Part shown: positions 9,845-18,825 of the stretch, piece by piece
How the letters are laid out: every line of letters starts with the position of its first letter
Numbering within the stretch: position 1 is the first letter of the stretch
Source of the DNA: Erythrobacter ramosus
GTDB taxonomy: Bacteria; Pseudomonadota; Alphaproteobacteria; Sphingomonadales; Sphingomonadaceae
Length of the DNA: 64,000 nucleotides
NCBI RefSeq assembly: GCF_009828055.1
Contig: NZ_WTYB01000002.1
Span: 868,001-932,000, forward strand
Direction of reading: 5' to 3'
Program-made: the position numbers and the translations under genes
Notes under the pieces: model-generated
Told to the model about the DNA's origin: nothing
What the model saw: only the letters and a program-made list of their open reading frames with translations
Database searches by the model: none

Positions 9845-10913
9845 AGCCGATCCCGCCATCGCGCGCGACAGCGTAAACGAGGCTCCCGCAGCCCCTACCC
9901 CAACCCGTAAGCCATGGGCCCGCTGGGCACTGATGCTGGTGGTGCCACTGGCGCTAGCCGTAGGCGCGCTACTCTACTGGCAGAGCCTTTCGGGCAAGGT
10001 CTCGACCGACAATGCCTATATCAAGCAAGACATGGTCGCGGTCAGCGCCGAAGTCGGCGGGCGGATTGTCGAGGCGATGGTGACAGACGGTGCCGTGGTC
10101 AAGCCGGGCGAACTCCTGTTCCGGATCGACCCCGAACCCTTCCGCTTGCAGATCGCCGAAGCCAATGCCGCCATCGCCGGTGCTCAGGCGAATGTGATCG
10201 CGCTCAGCAACGCGCCCGAACTCACCGGCACAGACATAGAAGCGGCGCGCAGCGATGTCGCCTTTGCCGAAGCGCGGTTCGAACGGGTCGCGGCGCTCAG
10301 GCAGAAGGGCTTCTCGACCAAGGCCGATTACGAGGCGGCAGAGCAAGCAGTGGTGCAGGCGCGCGAGGCGGTGCGGCAGGCTGAGGACCGCCAGCGTGAA
10401 GCCCGCGCGCGGCTCGCCACCGGAGCGGCCGTGCCCGGCGTCAACCCGCAGGTTGCCGCAGCCGAGGCCCGCCGTGCCAATGCCGAGCTCGCCCTGCGCC
10501 GCACCGAAGTGCGCAGCCCTGCCGCAGGGCGCATCGCGCAGGCCGACCGCTTGCAAGTCGGCCAGCAGGTCGTTCCCAACCTGCCCGTGCTGACGCTGGT
10601 GCGGGAGGGATCGACCTATGTCGAAGCCAATTTCAAGGAGACCGATCTGGCTGACATGGCGGTCGGCCAGCGCGCCGAGGTGCGTTTCGATGCCTATCCC
10701 GATCTGGTGCTCAAAGGCCGCGTGGCTGCGATTGGCGCGGGAACGGGCGCCGAATTCTCCGTGCTCCCGGCCCAGAATGCGACCGGCAATTGGGTGAAGG
10801 TGACGCAGCGCGTGCCGGTACGGATCGCGCTGGAAGGCACCAGCCCGCGCCGCCTGATCGCCGGGCTTTCGAGCGAAGTCACCGTGTTCACCGACACAAG
10901 CGCTCGAAACTGA
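9837..10913 (+). CDS. emrA: EmrA-type membrane fusion protein of an MFS efflux pump
   Basis: Periplasmic adaptor (HlyD family) of 358 residues that links an inner-membrane DHA2 pump to an outer-membrane channel. It has a cytoplasmic N-terminus of about 35 residues, one membrane segment (LMLVVPLALAVGALLYW), then the first half of the lipoyl domain (TDNAYIKQDMVAVSAEVGGRI), a long alpha-helical hairpin rich in Ala and Glu, the second lipoyl half (RSPAAGRIAQ) and a beta-barrel (YVEANFKETDLADM). The ATG at 9837 sits within the marR 3' end, indicating translational coupling. No outer-membrane TolC-like gene is in the window. Confidence 0.92.
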   Translation: MAEADPAIARDSVNEAPAAPTPTRKPWARWALMLVVPLALAVGALLYWQSLSGKVSTDNAYIKQDMVAVSAEVGGRIVEAMVTDGAVVKPGELLFRIDPEPFRLQIAEANAAIAGAQANVIALSNAPELTGTDIEAARSDVAFAEARFERVAALRQKGFSTKADYEAAEQAVVQAREAVRQAEDRQREARARLATGAAVPGVNPQVAAAEARRANAELALRRTEVRSPAAGRIAQADRLQVGQQVVPNLPVLTLVREGSTYVEANFKETDLADMAVGQRAEVRFDAYPDLVLKGRVAAIGAGTGAEFSVLPAQNATGNWVKVTQRVPVRIALEGTSPRRLIAGLSSEVTVFTDTSARN

Positions 10914-10916
10914 GCC

Positions 10917-12503
10917 ATGGCAAGCCGGGCCGAGCCTGCCGCTGGCATCGGCCAAGACCGACCAAGCGCCCCGCTGGACGCGCCCGAGGTGGAAACGGGC
11001 AACTACCCGCTGATGATCGTCGGGGTCATGGCGGCATCGCTGCTCCAGATCCTCGACACCACGATCGCCAATGTTGCCCTGCCGCATATGCAAAGCTCAT
11101 TGGGGGCGACGGTCGACACCATCACTTGGGTGCTGACGAGTTACATCATCGCCTCGGCCGTCGCCCTGCCGATCACCGGCTGGCTGGCGGACCGGATCGG
11201 GGCGCGGCGATTGTTCATCGGCTCGGTCGCGGGGTTTATCCTCGCATCAATGCTATGCGGGCTGGCGCAGAACCTTGAGGAGATGGTCGCCTTCCGCGCG
11301 CTGCAAGGCATGGCGGGGGCCTTCATCGCACCCTTGAGCCAGTCCTTCATGCTCGATGCCACGCGCCCCAGTCGCCACCCGCAGATCATGGCGATCTGGG
11401 GCATGGGGATCATGATCGGCCCGATCCTCGGGCCCATCCTCGGCGGCTGGCTGACCGAGACCGCGAACTGGCGCTGGGTGTTCTTTGTCAACCTGCCGGT
11501 CGGCATCGCCTCATTGGCAATCCTGATCGCCTACCTGCCCAAACGCCCGCAGCGCGAGCGGCGCTTCGACATCACCGGGTTCCTGCTGCTCGCCGTGGCG
11601 CTTGCTTCATTCCAGCTCTTGCTTGATCGCGGCGCGCAGGAAGACTGGCTCGCGTCGGCGGAGATCTGGACCTACCTCGTCCTCACTCTGTCAGCGACGT
11701 GGATGGTGGTGATCCACTTCGCCAAGGCACCAGGCCCGATGTTCGAACGCAAGCTGTTCGCCGACCGCAATTTCGCGATTGCGCTATCGTTCATGGTGGT
11801 AATCGGGATCGTGATGTTCGCAGTCATGGCGCTGCTGCCGCCGATGCTGCAAAACCTGTTCGGCTATGGCGTGATCGACACAGGGATCGTGCTGATGCCG
11901 CGCGGGGTGGGCATTCTTGTCTCGATGCAACTCTCCGGCCTGATGATGCGCCGGGGGATCGACGCGCGGCCCGTGGTGGCGAGCGGATTCCTGATCTGCG
12001 CTTTCTCGCTGTGGCAAATGGCGCATTGGTCGCTTGAGGTGGACGAGGCGCATGTGATCATCAGCGGGTTGCTGCAAGGCCTTGGCATGGGGCTGGTGTT
12101 CATCCCCTTGCAGGTGAGCGCCTTTGCCACGCTCAGCCCGGCGATGCGGACGGACGGATCGAGCCTGCTCAACCTGTTCCGCTCCTTGGGCGCATCGGCG
12201 GGGATCGCGTGGATGACGGTGCTCCTCGCCCGCAATATCCAGACCAGCCACGAGGACCTCGGCCAGCATGTGACGGCAGCGACGGGGAGCGTCGTGGATT
12301 TCTCGACCATCGACCGGTTCCAGGCGATGGGCGATACGGCGATCACGCTGATTGATGCCGAGGTGAATCGGCAGGCGGCGATGATTGCCTATGTCGATGA
12401 TTTCTGGCTGATGATGTGGATCACGCTGGCCGCCGCGCCGCTTGCCTTCCTGATGCGCGGGAACAAGGGGCGCGCCGCTGGGCCGATAGCCTTGTCCGAA
12501 TAG
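10917..12503 (+). CDS. emrB: DHA2-family MFS multidrug transporter (EmrB type)
   Basis: Inner-membrane proton antiporter of 528 residues with 14 predicted membrane segments. DHA2 signatures are present: LDTTIANVALPHM in helix 1, GWLADRIGARRLF (motif A) after helix 2, and WGMGIMIGPILGPILGGWLTE (motif C), which marks antiporters. It starts 3 bases after emrA, and the two form an EmrAB-type tripartite pump with an unlinked outer-membrane component. Substrates cannot be inferred. The gene ends 6 bases before a convergent lipoprotein gene. Confidence 0.92.
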   Translation: MASRAEPAAGIGQDRPSAPLDAPEVETGNYPLMIVGVMAASLLQILDTTIANVALPHMQSSLGATVDTITWVLTSYIIASAVALPITGWLADRIGARRLFIGSVAGFILASMLCGLAQNLEEMVAFRALQGMAGAFIAPLSQSFMLDATRPSRHPQIMAIWGMGIMIGPILGPILGGWLTETANWRWVFFVNLPVGIASLAILIAYLPKRPQRERRFDITGFLLLAVALASFQLLLDRGAQEDWLASAEIWTYLVLTLSATWMVVIHFAKAPGPMFERKLFADRNFAIALSFMVVIGIVMFAVMALLPPMLQNLFGYGVIDTGIVLMPRGVGILVSMQLSGLMMRRGIDARPVVASGFLICAFSLWQMAHWSLEVDEAHVIISGLLQGLGMGLVFIPLQVSAFATLSPAMRTDGSSLLNLFRSLGASAGIAWMTVLLARNIQTSHEDLGQHVTAATGSVVDFSTIDRFQAMGDTAITLIDAEVNRQAAMIAYVDDFWLMMWITLAAAPLAFLMRGNKGRAAGPIALSE

Positions 12504-12509
12504 GGCGCT

Positions 12510-13076
12510 CTAGCGGAAGAAGCACTGCGTCCCGGCATAGAGCATCTCGACAACACCGCCCTTGATGAAGCCGCCGATGTTGCTGCCAAGGGCGAATTCC
12601 TCGCCCAAGGTGCTGCCCTCAACCTTGTTGAACCCGGGCGCGGCCTCGATCAACGCGCGGGCCGAGCCGAGCTGCACCTTGCCCGGCAGCTTGACCGTGC
12701 CGGTCGCCGGCGCATCGCCGTCCTGCGGCGCGTGCCAATTCCAACCGACCAGACGGCCTTGCTGGAAATGCGCGGTCAAGCCGCCCGCAAAGTCGGTGAA
12801 GGTGATCGGCCCTGCCCCGCATTCGGCATTCTCGCCCGAACGCAGCGGCTTGCCGAGCGCCGCGGCGAGCGCGGTTTCGGCCTCTTGCTGACCGGCAGCG
12901 AAGTAGAACGCCTCTGCACCGGCCGACAGCCCGTCACCGCGCAATTCGACCGCGTTGGCCTCAACCGGAGCCGGCGCTGCCTCGCCCTGCTGACGTTCAG
13001 CCGGGCTCGGCACATCGCCGCTGTCGCAGCCTGCCAGAGCGAGCGCGCCAGCCAGCGCGAGGAAAGAAGCCCGCAT
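12510..13076 (-). CDS. hypothetical lipoprotein downstream of asd
   Basis: Not recognised. The 188-residue product starts with MRASFLALAGALALAGCDSG, a type-II signal peptide whose lipobox (LAGC) places the acylated Cys at residue 17; Asp at +2 would favour the inner membrane by the E. coli rule. A Pro/Ala/Glu-rich linker precedes a folded domain of about 140 residues. That domain contains two cysteines (AECGAG, TQCFFR) that could pair, and glycine-rich strands near the C-terminus. It begins 5 bases after the asd stop on the same strand, so it should be co-transcribed with asd, though no functional link is evident. Confidence 0.7.
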   Translation of the reverse strand: MRASFLALAGALALAGCDSGDVPSPAERQQGEAAPAPVEANAVELRGDGLSAGAEAFYFAAGQQEAETALAAALGKPLRSGENAECGAGPITFTDFAGGLTAHFQQGRLVGWNWHAPQDGDAPATGTVKLPGKVQLGSARALIEAAPGFNKVEGSTLGEEFALGSNIGGFIKGGVVEMLYAGTQCFFR

Positions 13077-13081
13077 CGGCC

Positions 13082-14107
13082 TTACCCCTTCTTCAAATGC
13101 CGCCGTCCGAGCAGCTCGGCGATCTGCACGGCATTGAGAGCCGCGCCCTTGCGCAGGTTATCCGACACGCACCACAGGGTGATGCCGTTCTCAACCGTCG
13201 GGTCTTCGCGCACGCGGCTGATGAAGGTTGCTGCATCGCCGACACATTCGACAGGGGTGATGTAGCCGCCATCCTCGCGCTTATCGATCAGCATCACACC
13301 GGGGGCTTCGCGCAGGATGTCCATGGCTTGCTCGGCCGAGATTTCGTTCTCGAATTCGATATTCACCGCTTCCGAGTGGCCGACAAACACGGGCACGCGC
13401 ACGCAGGTGGCGTTCAGCTTGATCTTGGGGTCGAGGATCTTCTTGGTCTCGACCACCATCTTCCATTCTTCCTTGGTCGAACCGTCGTCGAGGAAGCTGT
13501 CGATGTGCGGTATGACGTTGAAGGCGATCTGCTTGGTGAACTTGGACGGCTCGACCGGATCGCCCACGAAGATCGCGCGCGACTGCTGGAACAGCTCGTC
13601 CATGCCCGCCTTGCCGGCACCCGAGACCGATTGATAGGTCGAGACGACGACGCGCTTGATCGTGGCGAAATCGTGGAGCGGCTTCAGCGCCACCACCAGC
13701 TGCGCGGTCGAGCAGTTGGGGTTGGCGATGATGTTGCGCGCAGTATAGCCGTCGATCGCGTCGGGGTTCACTTCCGGCACCACCAGCGGCACATCGGGGT
13801 CCATGCGGTAGAGCGAGGAATTGTCGATCACAATGCAGCCAGCCGCCGCCGCCTTGGGGGCATATTCTTTGGCCGGGCCGGAGCCTGCGGCGAACAGAGC
13901 GATGTCCCAGCCGGCGAAGTCGAAATGCTCGATATTCCTGCACTTGAGCATCTTGCCGGTGTCACCGAATTCGACCTCGGTGCCGACCGACCGCGACGAG
14001 GCAACCGCTGCGACTTCGTCACACGGAAACTCACGCTCAGCGAGAACCATCATCATCTCGCGCCCGACATTGCCGGTCGCGCCGACCACTGCCACCCGGT
14101 AACCCAT
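13082..14107 (-). CDS. asd: aspartate-semialdehyde dehydrogenase
   Basis: Converts aspartyl phosphate to aspartate semialdehyde with NADPH, the branch point to lysine/diaminopimelate, threonine and methionine. The 341-residue protein has the N-terminal GATGNVGREMM nucleotide-binding motif, the catalytic cysteine in NPNCSTAQL, and TYQSVSGAGKAGMDEL typical of the family. The length and shorter active-site loop match the Gram-positive/alphaproteobacterial type rather than the longer E. coli type. A repeat element of about 90 bases lies in the gap upstream of it. Confidence 0.95.
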   Translation of the reverse strand: MGYRVAVVGATGNVGREMMMVLAEREFPCDEVAAVASSRSVGTEVEFGDTGKMLKCRNIEHFDFAGWDIALFAAGSGPAKEYAPKAAAAGCIVIDNSSLYRMDPDVPLVVPEVNPDAIDGYTARNIIANPNCSTAQLVVALKPLHDFATIKRVVVSTYQSVSGAGKAGMDELFQQSRAIFVGDPVEPSKFTKQIAFNVIPHIDSFLDDGSTKEEWKMVVETKKILDPKIKLNATCVRVPVFVGHSEAVNIEFENEISAEQAMDILREAPGVMLIDKREDGGYITPVECVGDAATFISRVREDPTVENGITLWCVSDNLRKGAALNAVQIAELLGRRHLKKG

Positions 14108-14137
14108 ACCAACTCCTGACGATCAACTCGGCCTTCC

Positions 14138-14228
14138 CGTCACCCTGAACTTGTTTCAGGGTCCATCGCGCCTCACGTGCGGACGCTCTATGGTGCGGGA
14201 TGGATGCTGAAACAAGTTCAGCATGACG
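14138..14228. repeat. paired palindromic intergenic repeat (CACCCTGAACTTGTTTCAGG type), copy 1
   Basis: Two inverted arms, CACCCTGAACTTGTTTCAGG (14141-14160) and GCTGAAACAAGTTCAGCATG (14205-14224), flank about 45 bases. Each arm is itself partly palindromic, so a large cruciform or RNA hairpin can form. The same arms recur at 42889-43002, which identifies a dispersed REP-like element. It lies between asd and the S9 peptidase gene. Confidence 0.8.
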
Positions 14229-14251
14229 AATAGCTATGTTTTGCGCGAAAC

Positions 14252-16489
14252 CTATTCCGGCGGTGTCACCCCGTGCGCCGCAAGAAAGCGCATGATCGCG
14301 TTCCAGACATGCGGGCCGATCTTTTCGCCCGATACGCGGTGGGTGTAGCCGGGGTAAAGCATCATCTCGAACGGCGTGTTGCTTTCCTGGAGCACGCTGA
14401 TGAGTTCCGACGAGTTTTCGAACACCACATTGTCGTCCGCCATGCCGTGGATCAGCAGCAGCGGATCGCTGATCTTGGTCGCATCGGGGATGGCGCTGGC
14501 CTTTTCATAGGCTTCGGGCACCTCGCGGGGATCGCCCATGTAGCGCTCGGTGTAGTGCGTATCGTAGAGTTCCCACCGCGTCACAGGCGCGCCGGAAATG
14601 CCCGCCGCGTAGAGGCCCGGATCGGCCTCAAGCTGCTTCAGCGTCATATAGCCACCAAAAGACCAGCCATAGATCGCGACCTTGGCCGGATCGACGAAAT
14701 CGAGGCTTTTGAGGAACTGCGCCCCCGTCTTCTGGTCGCGCACCTCGGCCCCGCCCATCGCGCGGTAGAGCGGCTGTTCGAAATCGACGCCCCGGTTGGC
14801 CGAGCCGCGATTGTCGAGCTGGAAAAAGATATAGCCCTTGTCGACGATCGACTGTGCGAGTGCCCCGCCCCAGCCCTTCGTCACCGTCTGCGGCCCCGGC
14901 CCGCCGTAGTGCTGGAAGAACACGGGGTAGCGCTTGCCCGGCTCCATTGTCGGCTTGAGCATCATCCAATGCAGCGGCGTGCCGTCCTCTGCCGCGATCG
15001 TACCGAATTCGGGCGTCACATGGCTGACAAGGTAGGGCGCGTAGGGGTGCGCCCCTTCGACCCGGTTCTCCTCGATCCAGGCGACCTGCTTGCCGTCCGG
15101 CGTCGCCAGATAGGACTGCGGCGGCTGGTTCGGGTTCGAGCGGGTGACATAGAGCAGCTTACCCGCCCCATCCATGCTCGCGCTATTGGTGAAGGCGGGA
15201 TCGGTCAGCAGCTGGGCACCGCCCTGCCCGCCAAGCGGCGCGCGGTAAATCTGCTGGGTCAGAACGTCAGTGGTTGCCTGATAGGTGAAGGTGCCTGCCG
15301 CCTCGTCCACGCCGACCAGCGCGGTGATCGGCTCAAGCCCGCTGGTGATCTGCAACCAGCTTTGCCCGTCGAAGCGGTAGAAATGACCGTAGCCGTCCCG
15401 CTCGGACCACCAAAACAGGCTGCCATCCTTGAGGAAGCGGTAGTTGTCGCTGAGGTTAACCCAGTAATCGGGCCGCGCGGCGGTTTCGGTGAACCAGATC
15501 GTGCTCGCCCCGGTGGCCGGATCGACCTTCAGCATATCGATCCTCGTCTGCGCACGGTCCTGCCGCTGGACATAGATCGCGCTGCCATCCGGCGCCCAGT
15601 CGACGCGGGCAACGTAGATGTCGAGATCGAGCCCGAGATCGACCTTCACCTGCCCGGACCCATCGGGGTTCATCACGAACAGCTCAACCACCGCATTGTC
15701 GGTGCCCGCTGCCGGGTAGCGCTGATCGAACACCTTGGTGCCCTTCGCGCCGATCGCCGCGCGGGTGACGATGCCGACGCTGGCTTCATCGGTGCGCTGC
15801 ACGACGATCCGGCTGTCATCCGGGCTCCACCAATAGCCCTGAAGCCGCGCCATTTCCTCCTGCGCGACGAATTCGGCTTCGCCCCAGCGGATGGTTTCGC
15901 CTTCCTGCGGGGTGATAGAGGTGACCTCGCCGCCCACCGGGCCGACCCATAGCCGCCGGTCGCGCACGAAGCTGACGTAAGCGCCCTTGCTTGACAGCTT
16001 GGGATTGAGTTCGGTGCCCTCGGTATCGGTCAGCCTGGTGATGGTGCCATCAAGCTTGGCGAGGAACAGGTCGCCATCCAGCGGCACCAGCACGCCGCTG
16101 CCATCGCTGGCCCATTGGTAGGCGATGATCCCCTTGAGGCTGCCGACGCGGGCACGCTCGCGCTGCATCTTCTCGTCTTCGGAGAGTTCACGCCCGCTGC
16201 CGAGCTTCTCCGAATCCACCAGCATCCGCCATTCGCGGGTCTCAATGTCATAGCCCCACAGGTCATACCGCTCGCGGTCGTCAGCGCGATTGCGCAGCAG
16301 CGTGAGGTAGCGGCCATCGGGCGAAAGTTTCACCTGCCGCGGCGCGGGGCCATCGAGACCGGGCGAGGCGAAGACGCGTTCGAAGCTGAGGGTGGGTGCC
16401 TGCTCAGGCATCACCACGTCCTGCGCAAAGGACGGCGAGGCCAGGCAGGTTGAAAAACACAGAGCAACCGCAGCAATAACCGAACGCAT
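14252..16489 (-). CDS. dipeptidyl-peptidase IV-type S9 prolyl oligopeptidase
   Basis: Exported serine peptidase of 745 residues that probably releases X-Pro dipeptides from oligopeptides. The signal peptide MRSVIAAVALCFSTCLASPSFA is followed by a DPPIV N-terminal propeller of about 450 residues (for example LSPDGRYLTLLRNRADDRERYDLW) and the catalytic alpha/beta hydrolase domain. The triad is Ser near 610 in GWSFGGYM, Asp near 684 in GMADDNVVF and His near 720 in YPGYTHRV. An N-terminal active-site acidic pair for substrate amine binding is plausible in FVAQEEMAR. It is monocistronic and lies opposite the rplS terminator. Confidence 0.93.
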   Translation of the reverse strand: MRSVIAAVALCFSTCLASPSFAQDVVMPEQAPTLSFERVFASPGLDGPAPRQVKLSPDGRYLTLLRNRADDRERYDLWGYDIETREWRMLVDSEKLGSGRELSEDEKMQRERARVGSLKGIIAYQWASDGSGVLVPLDGDLFLAKLDGTITRLTDTEGTELNPKLSSKGAYVSFVRDRRLWVGPVGGEVTSITPQEGETIRWGEAEFVAQEEMARLQGYWWSPDDSRIVVQRTDEASVGIVTRAAIGAKGTKVFDQRYPAAGTDNAVVELFVMNPDGSGQVKVDLGLDLDIYVARVDWAPDGSAIYVQRQDRAQTRIDMLKVDPATGASTIWFTETAARPDYWVNLSDNYRFLKDGSLFWWSERDGYGHFYRFDGQSWLQITSGLEPITALVGVDEAAGTFTYQATTDVLTQQIYRAPLGGQGGAQLLTDPAFTNSASMDGAGKLLYVTRSNPNQPPQSYLATPDGKQVAWIEENRVEGAHPYAPYLVSHVTPEFGTIAAEDGTPLHWMMLKPTMEPGKRYPVFFQHYGGPGPQTVTKGWGGALAQSIVDKGYIFFQLDNRGSANRGVDFEQPLYRAMGGAEVRDQKTGAQFLKSLDFVDPAKVAIYGWSFGGYMTLKQLEADPGLYAAGISGAPVTRWELYDTHYTERYMGDPREVPEAYEKASAIPDATKISDPLLLIHGMADDNVVFENSSELISVLQESNTPFEMMLYPGYTHRVSGEKIGPHVWNAIMRFLAAHGVTPPE

Positions 16490-16592
16490 TCAAAGCTCAC
16501 CTCGTCATGGCTAACCGCGCAGGTTGCGGCGCTGTTTGCTCCTCGCAACGACGAAGGCGAATGGCAAGGGTTGAACTGGGGGAGCACAAACG

Positions 16593-16623
16593 AAAAGGGC
16601 GGCCCGTTACCGGACCGCCCTTT
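16593..16623 (-). terminator. terminator of the ffh-rpsP-trmD-rplS operon
   Basis: On the minus strand AAAGGGCGGTCCG pairs with CGGGCCGCCCTTT across a GTAA loop and ends in TTTTCG, 23 bases after the rplS stop. The stem sequence is nearly the same as the terminator after atpF. Confidence 0.85.
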
Positions 16624-16645
16624 GATAATTGCTGGCGATGAAGCC

Positions 16646-17014
16646 TTACGCCTTGGGGGCGTTCATCTTGCGCTCGACGATACGTGCGCTCTTGCCGGTG
16701 CGGCCGCGCAGGTAATAGAGCTTGGCGCGACGCACCACGCCGCGGCGGACCACGGTGATGCTCTCGACGATCGGCGAGTAGAGCGGGAAAACGCGCTCGA
16801 CGCCTTCGCCGAAGCTCATCTTGCGCACGGTGAAGTTGCTGCCCATGCCGCGGTTCGAACGGGCGATCACGACGCCTTCGTAGTTCTGAACACGCTCACG
16901 GTTGCCTTCCTTCACCTTCACGCCGACGCGGACGGTGTCGCCCGCGCGGAATTCGGGGATGTCCTTGCCGGACTTGGCGATTTCTTCGGCTTCAATCTGC
17001 TGGATCAGGTTCAC
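16646..17014 (-). CDS. rplS: 50S ribosomal protein L19
   Basis: Ribosomal protein at the 30S-50S interface, 122 residues, usual length. Family signatures are the start [22 protein letters not shown], then [23 protein letters not shown] and [28 protein letters not shown]. Its ATG overlaps the trmD stop by four bases (ATGA). It is the last gene of the operon, followed by a strong terminator. Confidence 0.97.
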   Translation of the reverse strand: MNLIQQIEAEEIAKSGKDIPEFRAGDTVRVGVKVKEGNRERVQNYEGVVIARSNRGMGSNFTVRKMSFGEGVERVFPLYSPIVESITVVRRGVVRRAKLYYLRGRTGKSARIVERKMNAPKA

Positions 17015-17754
17015 TGGTCCGGTTCCTTGTCTTTTCGCCGCGCGCCAGAGGCAGGTTGGACCCGAGCACCCTCATAGCGCTCCCACAAGTCCGGCCTGCG
17101 TGACCGTGTGTCTTCCTCGCTCCTTGCCTTACGCCAAGCAGCGATTTTCGCATGATCCCCCGATCGCAGCACTTCGGGGATCGTGCGCCCTTCCCATTCC
17201 TGAGGTCGGGTATAGTGCGGGTATTCAAGGAGGCTTTGTTCAAAGCTCTCCTCATCCCCGCTGGAAGCCGCGCCCATTACGCCGGGAAGCAGCCGAATGC
17301 AAGCGTCAAGGATGGTCAGCGCGGCCATCTCGCCGCCGCTGAGAACGATGTCGGCGAGGGAGACTTGTTCGATCTCCGGACGGGCCTCGAACAGGCGTTC
17401 GTCGAAGCCTTCAAAGCGCCCGCACAGGATGATGACGCCGGGGCCGCTGGCGAGTTCGCGGATGCGCGCTTGGGTGATGGGTTTTCCGCGCGGAGTCATG
17501 GCGAGGATGGGGCGGCCGGCAACAGGAGCGCTGTCCAAAGCCCGCGCCAGCACGTCGCACTTCAAGACCATCCCTGCCCCGCCTCCTGCGGGCGTATCAT
17601 CGACGGTCCGGTGCCTGTCCTCGGCAAAGTCGCGGATCTGCACCGTCTCGCACGCCCACCTGCCCTCAGCCATAGCGCGGCCCGCGAGCGACACGCCGAG
17701 CGGCCCGGGGAACATCTCGGGATAGAGCGTGAGGATGGTGGCGGCAAAGGTCAT
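17011..17754 (-). CDS. trmD: tRNA (guanine-N1)-methyltransferase
   Basis: Makes m1G37 in tRNAs using S-adenosylmethionine through the trefoil-knot SPOUT fold, preventing +1 frameshifts. The 247 residues include the start [18 protein letters not shown], the [17 protein letters not shown] motif, [13 protein letters not shown] and the knot segment [24 protein letters not shown], with DPP-like replaced by [12 protein letters not shown]. Length is typical. It overlaps rplS downstream and the nitrilase gene upstream by four bases each, so the nitrilase is translationally tied to an essential gene. Confidence 0.96.
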   Translation of the reverse strand: MTFAATILTLYPEMFPGPLGVSLAGRAMAEGRWACETVQIRDFAEDRHRTVDDTPAGGGAGMVLKCDVLARALDSAPVAGRPILAMTPRGKPITQARIRELASGPGVIILCGRFEGFDERLFEARPEIEQVSLADIVLSGGEMAALTILDACIRLLPGVMGAASSGDEESFEQSLLEYPHYTRPQEWEGRTIPEVLRSGDHAKIAAWRKARSEEDTRSRRPDLWERYEGARVQPASGARRKDKEPDQ

Positions 17755-18701
17755 TTCCAGGCCACCCCGTCCTTCGCTCGCGTATCAACGGTCAGCTCAA
17801 ACACATCCGGCCGGGCGTAGTGTCCGTCCGTATCGAGATTCGCCAATCCTGCCGTGACTTCGCCAAGATCGAGTTCCGCCAGCAACGTCTCCTCACCCTC
17901 GCCCGCCTGCGCGATTACGCGGGTGTCGGGCGCGGCGATCAGGGAGCCGCCGCGGTTGAGCACTTCGCCGGGGATCGCCTCCAGCAACTCGCGTGCGGCG
18001 GCATCACCGCCCACCCGCTCCAGCCCATCCAGCAGATCATCCTTCACCTGCACCAGCCCCGCCGCCAGCACGAAGCACCGCCCCTCCATCGCATAGTGCC
18101 GTGAGGCGATCTGGTGGCTCTCGCGCACAGTCGGCCAAGCGGCGATGTGCACATCCTCGCCCAGATTGTGCATTGCCGCGCGGGCGAGCGGCATCCAGTG
18201 CTCCCAGCAGATCAGCGAACCAAGGCGGCCCCACTCTGCTTCATGTACGCCCAGCGTCGTACCATCGCCACGCGCCCAGATCAGACGCTCGCCGTGGGTC
18301 GGCACCAGCTTGCGGTGATCGAGCACCGGCAGGCCCGGACGGAAGGTCATCTGGTTATTCACAAGGCTCCGCCGCACCCGTTCGTGCGCGCCGATGCTGA
18401 TGATCGCACCGCTCGCGTCGGCGAGCTCCTGCAACGGGAGCAACCGCTCGTCATTGGCGACCACCGCTTGTTCGAGCATGATCGCGTGGAGCGCCTTGGT
18501 GCCGGGGTGATCCCACAGGGCCGCGCCGGGTGCCTCGTCGAGCCACAGCGGGTAACCGCCGAGGAAAGTCTCGCCAAAAGCGACCACTTGCGCGCCGCCG
18601 TCAACGGCCTCGCGCGCCAGACGTAGCGCCTTGTCGATCCCGGCCTGAAAATCGAGCGGGATCGGCGCGGCTTGCACAACAGCGACAGAAAGCTTCGTCA
18701 T
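17751..18701 (-). CDS. nitrilase (C-N hydrolase branch 1)
   Basis: A 316-residue carbon-nitrogen hydrolase. The catalytic triad is Glu44 ([11 protein letters not shown]), Lys131 ([13 protein letters not shown]) and Cys165. The context [14 protein letters not shown] is the CWEH signature of true nitrilases, which convert R-CN to carboxylic acid and ammonia, rather than of amidases, whose Cys lies in other contexts. Substrate is unknown. The gene sits inside the ffh-trmD translation operon, overlapping trmD by four bases, which is not the usual order in alphaproteobacteria. A palindromic repeat separates it from the TIGR04222 gene. Confidence 0.92.
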   Translation of the reverse strand: MTKLSVAVVQAAPIPLDFQAGIDKALRLAREAVDGGAQVVAFGETFLGGYPLWLDEAPGAALWDHPGTKALHAIMLEQAVVANDERLLPLQELADASGAIISIGAHERVRRSLVNNQMTFRPGLPVLDHRKLVPTHGERLIWARGDGTTLGVHEAEWGRLGSLICWEHWMPLARAAMHNLGEDVHIAAWPTVRESHQIASRHYAMEGRCFVLAAGLVQVKDDLLDGLERVGGDAAARELLEAIPGEVLNRGGSLIAAPDTRVIAQAGEGEETLLAELDLGEVTAGLANLDTDGHYARPDVFELTVDTRAKDGVAWK

Positions 18702-18713
18702 GGCGTGCGCTTA

Positions 18714-18812
18714 GAGCAACGTGCGCGATTTGGGAATCACGCAAGCTGCTCTAACCGTTTATTGTCGCATCGCTAGAAGCCGAAAACCGGTTCCCACTTT
18801 TCGGCGCGATGC
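18714..18812. repeat. double-hairpin alphaproteobacterial intergenic repeat
   Basis: Two adjacent stems fill the gap between the nitrilase and TIGR04222 genes. The first (18714-18751) pairs GAGCAACGTGCG with CGCAAGCTGCTC imperfectly around GATT/AATC. The second (18767-18812) has GCATCGC paired with GCGATGC and GCCGAAAA with TTTTCGGC, around CCGGTTCCCAC. The core AAAACCGGTTCCCACTTTTC is a motif I recall as dispersed in intergenic regions of alphaproteobacterial genomes. Confidence 0.7.
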
Positions 18813-18825
18813 TTCGGGGGGGAAA

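Noticed and set aside
14273..15952. Long open frame (559 codons) on the plus strand
   Set aside because: It is exactly antisense to the S9 peptidase gene, is rich in His/Arg/Asp/Gly as expected for a G+C-rich shadow frame, and matches no family.
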